From Glycine soja (Eukaryota; Streptophyta; Magnoliopsida; Fabales; Fabaceae), in assembly GCF_004193775.1 (NCBI RefSeq), contig NC_041005.1, forward strand, positions 18,881,865-18,945,864: a DNA stretch of 64,000 nucleotides. Direction: 5' to 3'. Below, piece after piece: positions 22,435 through 35,235 of this stretch. The first letter of the stretch is position 1. Every line of letters begins with the position of its first letter. The position numbers were made by a program, and so were the translations under genes. Under the pieces are notes generated by a model. That model did no database searches and was not told the DNA's origin. It saw only the letters and a list, made by a program, of their open reading frames with translations.

Positions 22435-23964
22435 CCAAGCAAGTTGGTTGCTAGCTAGGGCAAATGGTACTATGAAATATTGAGAAACTGACCCTTTTGC
22501 CCTTCATCTCTGGCTTGATTTATGGATCTAACAAACAATCATCAAAACATAAGAAATGCATGGATGAATCTTAAAAAAAACATTAATAAATGTACAATAT
22601 ATAAAACAACTAGATTTAAGGGAAGTTTATAAGAAAATTATTATAATCAAAAGATAAGTTTTAACATTTTAATCCCAAAAATAACTAAAATATGGCACTT
22701 ATCAGTGAACTAAACTTGAGGTAATGGACTTGATCCAAAGAGATTCGCCAAGACTGGGGTCTTTAGCATAACAATCCAATGCATTGGTCGATTTTGGTTT
22801 TTTGGCCGCAAACATTGGAAAATACATGGTGATCCAAAGTTGCAGAAAACATAAGGGACCAGAGGTACTGGATATGATCTACTTTGCTTTCATTCTTTCC
22901 AAAAGTAGAAAGATGGATTTATAAAGAGAAGCTAGGAATAGAACCCTAATTGCTTTAGGTTTGTTTGACTTGAGCAAAGAGACATGAGGGCATATTTAGA
23001 AACAATGGCTTTTGAAGAAGAGCAGATAAAGTACTTACAAAATCAAAATAAGAGAAAAACATTGTGTTCTATGTCAGAAACAATATTCTTCTTCTTCATA
23101 TGAGTTGTGATGAAATGAAGGTAGCCATTGGTGGATCGATCGAAAGAACACCTAGATCTTTAAAGGGTAGCTCGAATAAGGAAGTTATTTCATCACCGAA
23201 AATTGGAAGGCCCAAGATGGTAGCCACATCTTGCAATGTGATGGTCATGAAGCTGAAAGGGAACACAAAAGTGTTCGTAGTAGTGTAGCTCAAAAAGCTA
23301 AAGATCAAAGGATAATTTGGCTCAATGTCATAATGGGTCATGTTGATGGCATCAAAGATACCCATCATTTCTAGTAAGCTTCTTTTGATGTAGTTACTCT
23401 TTTGAGCCACCTATAATAGGGGTGAGAACCCCTAGAGCCAAGTGCCCAAGTTGGAAGGAATAGAACTGATCCAAAACCAAGATGTGATAGGAATCAAATA
23501 GCTATCATGGTGGAGGTAATGATTAAGAAAAGTATGACATCCATGACATCATTAGCGCAAGGACAAAGGTAGAAATGTCCTTCGTGGGCCCTGAGAGGAT
23601 TAATGAAACCACCAAGAGCTAAGGGTTGTTCTTGATCATCTTGATTGCTTGAAAAGCTAGAAGATAAGGATGATGACTCACCATTAGAGTGATCAGTGTA
23701 TTCGTGGGGTTTTGATTGAGAACTGTTGGGGGAAGACATGGTTAAATGAAAGAAAAGATTACCAGAGGTGAAAGAAGAATAAATCAAGGATTAGGGTAAA
23801 TCAGATGGCTCAACAATAGTAAAGCAAGGCTATTTAAAGTGATAAGACTTGCGTAGATGTAACAACTAGAGATGATAAATGTGAAAGCAGCTGTAAAGAT
23901 TAAAAGAAGAGAGAAAGATTAAATGAATATATCTTAACACTTGATTTGATCAATCAACATCAAG

Positions 23965-24975
23965 ATATAGAGGGGGCATTTGTTTCCAGTTAATCGAATG
24001 AATCGAGATGGAAACTTAGCAAAAAAAAAGGTTTGTTTATTATTTCGGATAAGTGATAAGATTTTACCATTACAGAAGACAATTTAGCCAATTTTTGAAA
24101 ATTTAGAGGAAGTTCAAATGATAAGTGCATTGGAATTTGAATTGAGGCTAAAATCATGGGATTTTGGATGAAATTAGTTGAGAACGTGAAGATCCCATGA
24201 TCTAGGAAGAGGTTCCTAAAAAATCGAGACTTGGGATGTGTGATGCATGGTTGCTTAGTTGAAATATGAATAAACTAGCTAAATCAAATGAAAATGAATG
24301 AGTCATGTACGAATGTGGATAAACACGATTTAGATTCAGTTAGTTTAGATTTCACAATTTAAATAGTTGTTGCAGAAACATTTGTAAGGACCTTTAATCA
24401 ACACAACCAATCAATGCAATTATTTTCTAAGTTCTTTTCAAGTTATCTTTGTAATTTATTGTTTTTTTTTCAAATCTAACTTTTACTTTAGTTTGTTCAT
24501 ATTTTCATTGACACCCAAAATCATGTGCTTTCTTCAGTAGCTTGAGAACCCACGTAAGGTAAAGAGGCAGATTTCGCCACTTGATGACTAAATCACTTGA
24601 TTCATCATTCAAAATTTGAAATCATGTTGAAGTAGTTATAGCATAATTCAATTCGGCTAATCCCTAAGTTTTCTTGTGACAAAACATTGGAAATATTTTC
24701 AACATTGATTGGTTTGAAGAAAAGAAAGAGGAATGGCTGAGCTGAGCACAAATGAAAAACATCTGTTGCAGCACTTTTGTTGTCTAGTTTCTTCTAATAG
24801 TGGAAGAAAAGAAGAGTTAAATATGATTTTCATCTAAAATTAGGAGGAAAGTGAGAATAAGAAGTTTGTTTTACACAAATTACAAAAATATCTCTAGTTA
24901 TATTATATCTTATTTTTTTATTTAAAATATTTATGTCATTTTATGTGTAATTTTTTTATTTTACATTTTACACGC
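23965..24975 (+). repeat. Possible polypurine tract and 3' LTR of the Tat-type element with PMD
   Basis: ATATAGAGGGGGCAT (23965-23979) is polypurine-like and is followed by TGTTTCCAG at 23981, a possible LTR start. It lies just beyond the PMD start codon, where the 3' LTR of an element with an antisense ORF should be. The right end is a guess near 24975 (CGCTGAAACA) because no second LTR is visible. Confidence 0.3.
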
Positions 24976-26589
24976 TGAAACAAGAAACAAGAAAAAAAAA
25001 TATCTTTTTTGAAAACAACTAATTATATTGAATAAAAAAGAAGGGTATAGAGAGAGGATATGAGGTACCGGGAGTACCTATCCCTGAGACACAAACCTGC
25101 CAAATACCAATATACATCCTCTGCATCCAAATAAACCCCACAAAATTCCATTCATTTTTTTATCTTCCAAACATTCTAAAAAACATTTTATTTTTCCTTT
25201 TAGTTTATTTCTTAAAGTAACTGCACCATAAAAATTCTTACTTATATACGTCGGTTGTGTTCAGTACAACAGACATAAATATTTTTTAGAAGAGAGAAAT
25301 AACATTTATTGGTTTGGTACGTGAGATGAGTGAGAGAGTTTAGTTTGAATGTGATGGCCTCCACTGTGACATTTTTTGTCTCCTAATATTAAATATATCA
25401 TTTTCTATTTATGGATTGTTTTCTTTTAATTTTTTTAAGTATGACAAAACTTTTGAGGATAATATAATATTTCAATTATCTCCATTTCATTTCTCACTTA
25501 TTTATCTTAAAAAAAAAACAAAATATATTACTTTATTTTTACTCTATTTTTTCAATTTATTTTTCTTTTATTTTCATTTTCTCTATTTTTTCCTTTTAAA
25601 TCAAACATGTTAGTAAAGAGATTTGAATCAATCCATCAGTAAAACAAAGTTTTAGTCATTGGCTTTTACTCATGGTCATCTGACTCAAGTCTTGGTGAAC
25701 TTCTTTTTAGTTGTTGGTTTTGGTGCAATAATAATATAACGTGTTTGTGAACAGTTGCGATCAAGTAATTGGCGCTTAAAAAAAAAAAAAGTTCCGCTAA
25801 CGTTACTTTAACTTTTCAGCCTTAAAAATACATGTTATTTTGTTGATAAAACATCGGCCTATCCGGTAGGAGGTAGTTAGCATCAATATCTTTTTTAATG
25901 TGATAATATCATTTTTATTTTCAAATTAATTCAATTTTTCTCTCTATGTAATCCATTTTTTCATTCGAATGTTGGATTTTCACTATTCTAAAGAGTTAAT
26001 AATTGGATTCATATAGAAAATAAAATAAAATTCTTTTAAAGAAAAAAATTATAAAAAAGGAAATAAGAATGTATTTGTCATTGATTTAAATCAAAACATT
26101 TGATAACTTCAATTTAGTTTGAATTAATGATAAGTAATTACTTATAGAATTTTCATGATTCTACGTAATATAATAGGTAATAAATCTTTCCAATGTTTAC
26201 ACTTATGTGTGTTTGTGAGTTTACTCTATGAGAATATCTAGTTATTGTAAGTTATGAACATTATAAATATTTGGATTATACATAGAAAATTTTGATTGAG
26301 TTTTCTTTTTTAGTCAATGTAGCTTCATCGTCTGTCTCAGAATTGAGAGTGTAATGTTTTCCTAATAGAAATAGAATAAAATATAAACGACAAAGTCAAT
26401 AGAAATAGCATAAGAATCTCTAGGGAACTCCTAGAGAATGAATATCTTGGAAGGAGAAGGGAAACATCATAATCAACATCCTTTACGTAATTATCTATAA
26501 AAGAACTATAATGTTGTCCTTCCCTTTTTGATAATGAAGATACATCATTCTCTTATTTAAAACATTTAAACATGACTACTTAAAATTAT
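24976..26589. other. AT-rich DNA with no recognised gene
   Basis: I see no conserved coding, RNA gene or clear terminal repeat. Poly-A and poly-T runs are frequent (for example 25779-25791). It is left of the LINE 3' end and may be flanking host DNA. Confidence 0.5.
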
Positions 26590-27688
26590 GTGTTTATTAT
26601 TATTAGTAGTATCAGTATTATTATTTTTAAATTAGAAAAAGGATATTCATTGAGATAAAGAGACCATTGGTCTTACATCATCCAAAAGAAATGGCTGAAT
26701 TTGAGGAGGACATTCTTCAATCCAGTAAGCTTCCTTTACAAAAAATATCAACCTAGCTAATTCATGTGCTACCCTATTGGAGGATCTATGTGTGTAAGTA
26801 AACTTGTGAACATGTAACTATGCAAAAATTTGTACACAATCATTTAAAAGACCATCAAAATAACTCTTATTGGAGTTCCTTCTACCATTCCATTAATTTA
26901 CCATCTTTTGGCAATCCAATTAAAAATGAACAAAAGAGAAGGACAGTTGAAGAGTTGTTTCCATAGCCCATCTCAGGGCACTAACTTTAGCAACATGAGC
27001 TTCAAAGACATATGGGAGAATGAGTGAGGCTGCAGATATGGCTTCCTCCCTAGAGTTGCAGAAAATAACTTTAGCACTAACTTGATTTTGTTTCACCAAG
27101 GCATCAATGTTAGGTTTGATGACCCTTTCCTTCAGTTTTTCCCACCCTTTTCTTTGCTGAACAACATTTCTGTCATCCGCTATAGTGTGCATAGCAAGAG
27201 CTTCGACCATCGAAAGAGTGTGTCAACTCAAGTGGGTTTCTTGATTTGTCAAAAACCTATTGGTTTCTTTATCCTTGTGAAATCCATATCCCCCCTTGCA
27301 TACAAGCACCCACCAACCACTCCACAAAAGAACCATTTTTAGAAACATTTATGTGACCACCTAAATTGGAGGCAAACCAGATTCTATTAATTTCTAGGCA
27401 AAGTAAAAGAGCATGTGCCATAGTTTCGCATCAAATTGTATCAACATTCATACCTCACGTTGTTATATTCATCATAAATGGAAGAATATTTATTCAAGCA
27501 CGCCATGCCAGGTTCTGGCATTTGGGAAGTTTCTTAATCTTCCTAACTTTCTTCCAAAAGTCACTAGTGATGAAACTAGTTGAAGCGATAGAGCTATGTA
27601 GAGAATTTGTAGATTATTGGTATCCATATTTAACAGATAAAATCTCATCTCTAGTGTGCTTCCAAACAAGACTATCCCATTGGAGATA
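26590..27688 (-). pseudogene. LINE segment: zinc-binding RT domain and RNase H
   Basis: Minus-strand translation gives a zf-RVT-like part (FWKKVRKIKKLPKCQNLAWRA, MAHALLLCLE). An RNase H fold follows with KPNIDALVKQNQ, EAHVAKVSALRWAME and the C-terminal SNRVAHELARL. LINEs of plants often carry such a C-terminal RNase H. It ends SLSQ and a stop near 26640, followed by a short AT-rich tail with TAATAATAATAA, a plausible LINE 3' end. In-frame stops are scattered. Confidence 0.75.
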
Positions 27689-28663
27689 TGATGCAATCCT
27701 CCATAGGAAGGGACCAGTCACCAGAGCCACGAGCAAGAGGCTCCAAGAGGATTGGATTAGAGCTGCTGAAGAAGGCCCTATGGTTTTCATGAACCTCAGG
27801 GTAGATTTATGAGTCCATGGGCCAAGATTCGGTCCATTTATATTTGTACATATTAGACTAGTATTTAATTATTTTTTAGACTTGTATTTAGGACTCCATA
27901 ATGTAGGTAGGGTACCCTAGAAATGTAGGATTTTTCAGTCCTTGTATTTTAGGGCACCTTGACTAGTTTTTGTATTAGGGATAATTTTGTAATTTCACAT
28001 GCATTAAGTGAATAATTGATATGTGTATTGGGAAATAAATTTAATTGAATTCGGAGAAGACCAATCCAATTAAATTTTAGAGGGGGAGGTGAGCATTTGC
28101 TTGTTACACCCCATTGCCACATCATATAGTCATACTTTGTGCATGTCCTTCATGCTTTACATGTCTCATGACACCTAAGCACACTTAGTAGAGAATCTTG
28201 GACTTGATCTTGGATTATTGGGCTGAACCATAACTAAAATTCACTAATCATAATTAGTTAAATTTTGGTTCCAAAATTTGGCTCCACAAATTCAATTTCA
28301 AATTCAAGTTAAATTTGAATAAAAATTCAAATTTCCTACCAATTTTGTGTGACACTTAGGCTATAAATAGATGCCATGTGTGTGCATTTTTTCAACTTTG
28401 ATCATTTGAGAATTACACTTCAAATTTCTGACCTCATTTGAGGCACAAAATTTCGTGCTCCTTCTCTCCTTCTCCCTCCACTCATCTTCTCCTATCTTCA
28501 AGCTCTTATCCATGGCTTCCTATGGTGGTGAACTTCTCCTTGAAGTGACGTCTCCAATCATCTTTCTTCCTTCTCCATTCTGCTGCCATTCATATTCAAG
28601 AAGCAAAGGACTCCATTGATGAAGAAGATCCAAGGCCTACAAGCTCCACATGGAGCTACATCA
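27689..28663 (+). repeat. 5' LTR of the CRM-like element
   Basis: It starts TGATGCAATCC and ends GGAGCTACATCA. TATAAATAG lies at 28362-28370. AT-rich inverted repeats of ATTCAAATTT type (28258-28345) lie just upstream. Confidence 0.9.
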
Positions 28664-28665
28664 TG

Positions 28666-28679
28666 TGGTATCTAGAGCA
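28666..28679 (+). promoter_or_regulatory. Primer binding site, initiator tRNA-Met type
   Basis: TGGTATCTAGAGCA starts two bases after the LTR end. It resembles the usual initiator-Met primer site with one extra base. Confidence 0.75.
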
Positions 28680-30569
28680 TCTTCATCTAGGTGATGTTCT
28701 TTTGCTTCTTCTATCTTTTTGTTCGGTCAATTCACTTTAATTCCTTGTTCTTCATCTTATTCTCCATTGTCTTGTGGTTTGGTTATGTTTAGAGTAGATT
28801 CAAAAAAGTAAACCGATTCAATCTTAGATCTACATTTGTTCTTGCATTTCAATGGATCAAATTTTATAGATCTACTCTTGAATCATGTTTTTGTGGTGAT
28901 TTTAGATTCTATCATTTTTCAGTCATAATCTTCTTGTGTTGAACCTTTAGATCTAAATTTTCTTCCAAAATATTGATTATAAAAAAAAACACAAAAATCT
29001 AAGTGTAAATCACTTATTCCATGTTGTTTTAGAGTCATGTTTAGTCATAATAATTGTCACATTATGTTCAAAGTTTATGTTGAATTTTGATTTTGTTGAT
29101 TGAATTCTAGATACATTTGTTCATGTATTCTTGTCATTCTAAGCCTATCTTTTGAATTTTGAATCTAATTCATGCATGCTATTTAGTTCATAACATATTC
29201 TAAATCAATTCCTAGAAGTAGTCTTGTTGTTGGACTTTGTTTTGTTTTCTAAGTTTGTTGTATGATGCCTATGAAGAAATTGAGTTGTGGTGCTGATTTG
29301 TGGCTGGATTTATGAATCAAAATAAGTCTTAAGCTCTCTTGAATTGCTTTATTCAAGACATTTGGGCATAAGCAAACAAAAATTGTAATTATCCAAGCTT
29401 TAAGCAACATAAACACTACTCTTGATTTCTAGGTTGAAATCGCTGGTGCTGGCAACTTAAACATACGTACTTGTAAAAATTACTGGGAATTGGTCACTGT
29501 GAATTTTGAGCTGAAATTTTTACTGAATTTTCTAGACATCTGGAAAACAATTATAAAAAAAGAAAAAAGTTATTTGGATAAAATTAAAAAATACTAAAAA
29601 TCACACAAGTTGGCAGGAAAATCAGTGTCCAGGAAAAAAAAGTGAAAGGGAAGTGTGCTTGTTGTTTTGGCTCGAAATTTGTTCAATAATTTGTGTCTAT
29701 TTTATACCAATCATAGTTCTGAAATTTCAATTGAAAATTAGTGTGAAAAAAGTGTCAAAACTAGAGGTTTCTTGAGTCTTATTTTTTTAGTTTTTTTTAC
29801 TCTACTCTAGAGCCATTCTAGGTTTCTCTTTGAGTCCTAGCTTTCTTTTATGTGCTTTCCATTGCTTTAATTGTTGAATAATCCTTGAAAATGTCTTTTT
29901 AAAACTCTATTGGTTTAGCTTTCATTTAATTTTTTTGGTCTTTGGTTACTGCTTGTCTCTTTGTTTCCTTGTTTGTAAGTTGCCATATAGGGAATTGGAA
30001 AGGAGAATTGGTGCCATCCCTTGAAGAATTTGAGTCCAGAAGCAAGGGGCCAACCACCTTAAGAGCTATTGGACTAAGAAGCACTCCAAATTGAGTGAAT
30101 CACCAAAGAGAGCACAACAACCAAAATTGAGAACTATTTTATAATTTTGTAATTGGTAATTTACTTACCTTCATTGCTTTCAAATTTTGTAACAAAAAGG
30201 CTTTTCATTGGAAGTGTGTTGGGAGCCTCCAATAGGTTACCAAACTTCCATTTGTGTGTAATAATTTTTAGGTAATTTTTCCTTAGGACAGTGAGTGTTT
30301 TGTTGGGAACCTTAAATGTGGTCATCCAAACACTCTTAGGATTCACCTAGTTTACATTTCTTGCACTTTAATTTCTTGTATACTTTCATAGCTTATTTCC
30401 TTTACCTTCTATTTTCAAACCGCCTAGATAGCTTGCCTTTTACCAATTAGCTTCTACCTTATCTTTCGCACCTCTTTTAGTGTTTATTTTGGCTAGTTTC
30501 AACCATAGTTTCTTTTACCTTTTGTTTTCAAACCCCCTAACAAGAAAGAACCACAACTTAGGAACCAAC
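28680..30569 (+). other. 5' untranslated leader of the CRM-like element
   Basis: This is 1.9 kb of AT-rich sequence without a conserved frame, ending at the gag ATG (30570). Confidence 0.6.
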
Positions 30570-32374
30570 ATGAGTCTTCATTCTTCATCTAGTGTTAATG
30601 GTGAGGGTTCTACTCCTAAGGACCCCTTGTATAAGATATTAGATGAGTTGAGATATCTTAAGTTGTGGAAAGAAAAAAAAGAGAGAAAAGAAAAAGGAAA
30701 AAAAGAATGGAAGAAATAAGTCAAGATGAAAGAGAGAAAATAAGACAGGAAGAAAGAAGAAAAATAATGAAAGAAATGGAAAAAGAAAAACATGCCTTCT
30801 ATAGTAGTCATGACTTTTGCAAGAGCCTAAGTGAAGAACTTAGTGACTATTATAGAGGAAGGCATAGGTCACATCCTAGACCTCACTCCCATAAGAGAGA
30901 AAAGGAAAGAAAACCTCAAGAGGTTAACATTAACCTCACATACTTCCATGGAAATGTAGAGGCTTATTTAGATTGAGAAATGAAGGTTGAGTAACTCTTT
31001 GTTTGCCATCATACAAGTGAGGAAAGGAAGGTTCCTTTGGCTACCCTTAGGTTCTAAGGGTATGCACTCTATTGGTGGACTTCCCTTGTTAGGGAAAGAA
31101 GGATTCATGAGGATCCTCCAATAGAGTATTGGAATGACTTGAAAAGTGCCCTTAGGAAGAGGCACATCCCCTCCTACTATGAAAGGGAGCTTATGGACAA
31201 GCTCCAAAGGCTTAGACAAGGGATTATGAGTGATGAAAAGTATAGGCAACAAATGGAACTACTCCTTTTGAGAGCTGGGCTTAGGGAGGAGGAAAGAACA
31301 AGTATTGCTAGGTTCCTTAGTGGGCTTAATATGGAAGTGAGGGACAAGGTTGAGCTCCTTCCATATAAGGACCTAGATGACCTAGTCCAACTTTGCATAA
31401 GGGTAGAGCAACAACTTAAAAGGAAGCCTACTTCAAAATCTTATGACTCTCACTCTTATCCAAAGAAAGACCAAGGTCAAGGCACCTTAGGGGCTGCACC
31501 TTCTAAGCCCGAAGATGATAAGGGAAAGACAACAGAAAAGCAACCCCCTAAGGCTAGTATGCAAGAGAAGACTAGCTCTATAAAGTGCTTTAAATGTCTT
31601 GGAAGAGGACACATTACTTCTCAATGCCCCACCAAGAAAACCATGATTATGAGAGGCCAAGACATTTATAGTAGCCAAGATGAGGTTACTACTTCACCTT
31701 CCTCTAGTGAAAGTGAAGAGGCAAAAGGGGAAGAATCTAGTGAAAAAATCTACCCCCAAGAAGAAGGGAACCTTCTTATGGTCAGAAGGCTTCTAGGAGG
31801 TCAATCTTGTGACTTGACCAAATCTTAAAGAGAGAATATTTTTCACACAAGGTGTAAAAATTTTGATAACTCATGCTCTCTCATTGTAGATAGTGGTTCA
31901 TGTTGCAATTGTTGTAGTACAAGATTAGTCTCTAAGTTGAGCCTTGCTATCACTTCCCATCCAAAGCCTTACAAACTTTAATGGCTCAATGAGCAAGGGG
32001 AGATAATAGTCAATCAACAAGTAAAAGTGCCCTTCTCCATTGGAACATATAAGGATGAAGTGATTTGTGATGTAGTTCCTATGGAGGCAAGACACCTTCT
32101 CTTAGGTAGGCCATGGCAATATGATAGGAAAATCATCTATAATGGCCTAAATAATGAGATAACCCTCACCCACCTTGGAACAAAGTTTATGTTGCATCCT
32201 CAAACACCTTCACAAGTGGCCAAAGATCAACTAACTATGAAAAATAAGAGGGATGAGGAAGAAAAACTAGAAAAACAAAAGAAAAAGAAGGATAGTAAGA
32301 CCTTGTCTTCACTTGTCTTCAAAGGCCAAGGAGAAGGAAAAAGAGGAAAAATTTTCCTCCAAGAAGATTGTTAA
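30570..32374 (+). pseudogene. gag and protease of the CRM-like element (broken)
   Basis: The N-terminus MSLHSSSSVNGEG leads into a Lys/Glu-rich helix. A frameshift in the A-rich run near 30670-30710 moves to the frame used to 32374. Gag continues with YWNDLKSALRKRHIP, FLSGLNMEVRDKVELL and one CCHC knuckle (CFKCLGRGHITSQC). The protease keeps its active-site DSG (31889-31897) and a later LLLGRPWQYDRK. Stops lie at 30974, 30992, 31055, 31826 and 31979. The three gag stops and the one at 31979 fit single C-to-T or G-to-A changes of Trp or Gln codons (inference). The RT frame takes over near 32313. Confidence 0.85.
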
Positions 32375-33785
32375 GAAGGAAATTTATTTTGCAACAAAAG
32401 GTGATATCAAAAGAGCACTCCTTCTTAAACAATCCCTCTACCTTCTCCTATCAAGGGAAACCTCCCTTAGCACTGCCACAATTCCTTCATTGGAGACCAT
32501 ACCCCCAAAGGTCCAAGAAATCTTACATGAATTTGGTGATATATTTTCCAAAGAGATAGCCCCTGGGCTACCTCCTCTTAGGGGAATAGAACACCAAATA
32601 GACTTGGTCCCAGGAGCAAGCCTTCCTAATAGGCCAGCCTATAGGACTAACCCTCAAGAGACTAAGGAGATAGAGTCTCAGGTTAAAGAATTGTTGGAGA
32701 AGGGTTGGGTCCAAGAGAGCCTAAGCCCTTGTGTTGTGCCAGTGTTGTTGGTGCCCAAAAAGGATGGTAAGTGGAGAATGTGTACAGATTGCAGGGCCAT
32801 CAACAACATTACTGTAAAGTATAGGCACCCCATTCCTAGACTTGATGATTTGCTTGATGAGTTGCATGGTGCCAACATCTTTTCAAAAATTGATCTTAAA
32901 AGTGGTTATCACCAAATCAGGTTGAAAGAGGGTGATGAGTGGAAAACTGCTTTCAAGACCAAGTTTGGTTTGTATGAATGGCTAGTGATGCCTTTTGGGC
33001 TCACTAATGCACCAAGCACCTTTATGAGGCTTATGCATCATGTCTCAAGGGATTTCATAGGTATATTTGTAGTTATTTATTTTGATGATATTTTAGTGTA
33101 CAGTAGGAGCCTAGATGATCACTTAGGACATCTCAGGCAAGTTCTTTCAGTCCTTAGGAAAAACACCCTATATGCAAATATAGACAAGTGTACCTTTTGT
33201 GTAGATAATATAGTTTTCTTAGGGTTTGTAATTGGTAGAAATGGGGTCCAAGTGGGAGATATTAGGAGCTTCCATGGTTTAGCAATCTTCTATAGAAGGT
33301 CCATTCCTAATTTCTCTACAATTGCCTCACCTCTCAATGAGATGGTGAAGAAGAATGTGGCATTTACTTGGGGTGAAAGACAAGAGCAAGCCTTTGCTTT
33401 GCTCAAAGAAAATCTTACTAAGGCACCTGTTCTAGCTCTTCCTGACTTTTCTAAAACTTTTGAGCTAGAATGTGATGCCTCTAGAGTGGGAGTTGGAGCT
33501 GTATTGTTACAAGGTGGGCACCCTATTGCTTATTTTAGTGAAAAACTTCATGGTGCCACCCTCAACTACCTCACCTAGGATAAAGAGCTGTATGCCTTAA
33601 TAAGAGCCCTCCAAACTTGGGAACATTACCTTGTTTCCAAGGAATTTGTCATTCATAGTGATCATGAATCACTTAAGTACATTAGAGGGCAAAGCAAGTT
33701 AAACAAAAGGCATGCAAAATGGGTAGAGTACCTAGAGAAATTTACATATGTTATCAAATACAAAAAGGGAAAAAAATGTGGTAGT
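32313..33785 (+). pseudogene. RT and RNase H of the CRM-like element
   Basis: A Lys/Glu-rich linker is followed by RT: PVLLVPKKDGKWRMCTDCR, KIDLKSGYHQIR, MPFGLTNAPSTFM and catalytic YFDD (about 33080). After NGVQVG the connection region starts at once with IRSFHGLAIFYRR; the usual intervening stretch is missing, so I infer an in-frame deletion near 33260. RNase H follows (LECDASRVGVGAVLLQ) with TAG at 33576 and continues with [11 protein letters not shown] and [10 protein letters not shown] frameshift in the A-run near 33770 leads into integrase. The minus-strand copy at 55-57 kb shares RNase H onward. Confidence 0.9.
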
Positions 33786-35235
33786 TGATGCCCTCTCTAG
33801 GAGACACACATTGTTTTTCTCCCTAGGAGCTCAAATTTTAGGATTTGATAACATTAGGGACATGTATGCTTTAGATGAACATTTCTCTTCTATTTTTTAG
33901 AGTTGTAGGCAAAAGGCCCAAGATGGATTCTATTTGGCTGAGGGGTATTTGTTCAAAAAGGGAAAGCTTTGCACACCCCAAGGATCCATCAGGAAATTAC
34001 TTGCGAAAGAGAGCCATGAGGGTGGGCTCATGGGCCACTTTGGGATAGACAAGACCCTTGTCTTACTCAAAGAAAATTTTTATTGGCCCCATATGCAGAA
34101 AGATGTCCATAAGCATTGCACTAGGTGCGTGGCTTGTTTACAAGCCAAGTCTAGGGTGATGCCTCATGGGCTATACACACCCTTACTCATCCTATCTGCA
34201 CCTTGGGTAGACATTAGTATGGACTTTGTCCTCGGGCTTCCTAGAACCCAAAGAGGTGTAAACTCTATCTTTGTGGTGGTGGATAGGTTTAGCAAGATGG
34301 CACACTTTATACCATGCCACAAGGTGGATGATGCTTCCGACATCTCAAAACTCTTTTTCAAGGAAGTTGTGAGACTCCATGGTTTGCCTAGGACCATTGT
34401 GTCAGATAGAGATGCTAAGTTCCTTAGCCACTTTTGGAAAACCTTATGTTCTAAGCTAGGAACTAAGCTTTTTTTCTCTACCACTTGTCATCCATAAACT
34501 AATGGGCAAACAGAGGTAGTGAATAGGTCTTTATCCATCCTTTTAAGGGCTCTTCTAAAAGGCAACCATAAGTCTTGGGATGAGTATCTTCCTCATGTAG
34601 ATTTTGCCTACAACAAGGGGGTTCATAAAACCACCAAGCAATCCCCTTTTGAGGTTGTCTATCGGTTCAATCCCCTAACACCTTTATACCTCATTCCCCT
34701 CCCACTTGACACTTCTTTTATACATAAAGAAGGGGAATCTAGGTTAGAGTTTGTAAAGAAGTTGCATGAGAGGCTTAAGAACCAAATAGAGAACCAAACA
34801 AAGATGTATTCAACTAAAGGAAATAGCGGAAGAAAGGAGCTAGTTCTTAATGAGGGGGACTAGGTTTGGCTCCATCTTAGGAAGGATAGATTCCCTACTA
34901 AAAGGAAATCCAAGTGTAGCCCTAGATGGGATGGACCTTTTCAAGTCTTGGAGAGGATCACTAACAATGCCTATAGGTTGGACCTCCCAGAAGAGTATGG
35001 AGTCAGCACTACTTTTAATATTTTTTATTTAATTCCTTTTGCATGTGAAGCTGATATTGAGGAGGAGAAACCAACAAATTTGAGGTCAAATCATCTTCAA
35101 GGGGGAGGGGATGATGCAATCCTCCCTAGGAATGGACCAATCACCAGAGCCATGAGCAAAAGGCTCCAAGAGGATTGGGCTAGAGCTGCTAAAGAAGGCC
35201 CTAGGGTTCTCATGAACCTCAGGTTAGATTTTTGA
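33786..35235 (+). pseudogene. Integrase of the CRM-like element, running into the 3' LTR
   Basis: The zinc finger [10 protein letters not shown] to CTRCVAC is followed by core residues in MDFVLGLP (Asp), VSDRDAKF (Asp) and [10 protein letters not shown] (Glu), all present. The C-terminal part reads [16 protein letters not shown]. The tail LRSNHLQGGGDDA crosses the LTR boundary at 35112 and ends MNLRLDF before TGA at 35233. Stops are at 33898, 34495 and 34861. At the last two, the related copy at 55-56 kb has Gln and Trp, so they are C-to-T and G-to-A changes. Confidence 0.9.
35095..35111 (+). promoter_or_regulatory. Polypurine tract of the CRM-like element
   Basis: CTTCAAGGGGGAGGGGA directly precedes TGATGCAATCC. 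It overlaps the integrase reading frame. Confidence 0.85.

Larger units (their letters stand above)
20063..22704 (-). repeat. Outer solo LTR inserted in the PMD gene
   Basis: On the minus strand it starts TGATAAGTGCC (22704) and ends CTAACA (20063). Flanks GTGAG (20058-20062) and GTGAA (22705-22709) are a target duplication with one mismatch, and the PMD sequence continues across it. Without the nested insert it is about 1.3 kb. No internal domain accompanies it, so it is a solo LTR. Confidence 0.8.
17989..23740 (-). pseudogene. Plant mobile domain (PMD) gene, antisense, split by nested solo LTRs
   Basis: Read on the minus strand, it starts MSSPNSSQSKPHEYTDH (ATG at 23740) after a Ser-rich tract. 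PMD hallmarks follow: PFSFMTITLQDVATILGLP (about 23240) and, beyond the insertion, EPYNSQFMAHQFGLTQHLP (about 19790). A charged helical stretch at 18260-18535 may be coiled coil. The last residues before TGA (17989-17991) are DMMIDSAANP. PMD proteins occur as host genes and inside Ty3/gypsy and Mutator-like elements. Several stops and the 20063-22704 insertion break it. Its tail faces a Tat integrase end, so it may be an antisense accessory ORF of that element. Confidence 0.7.
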
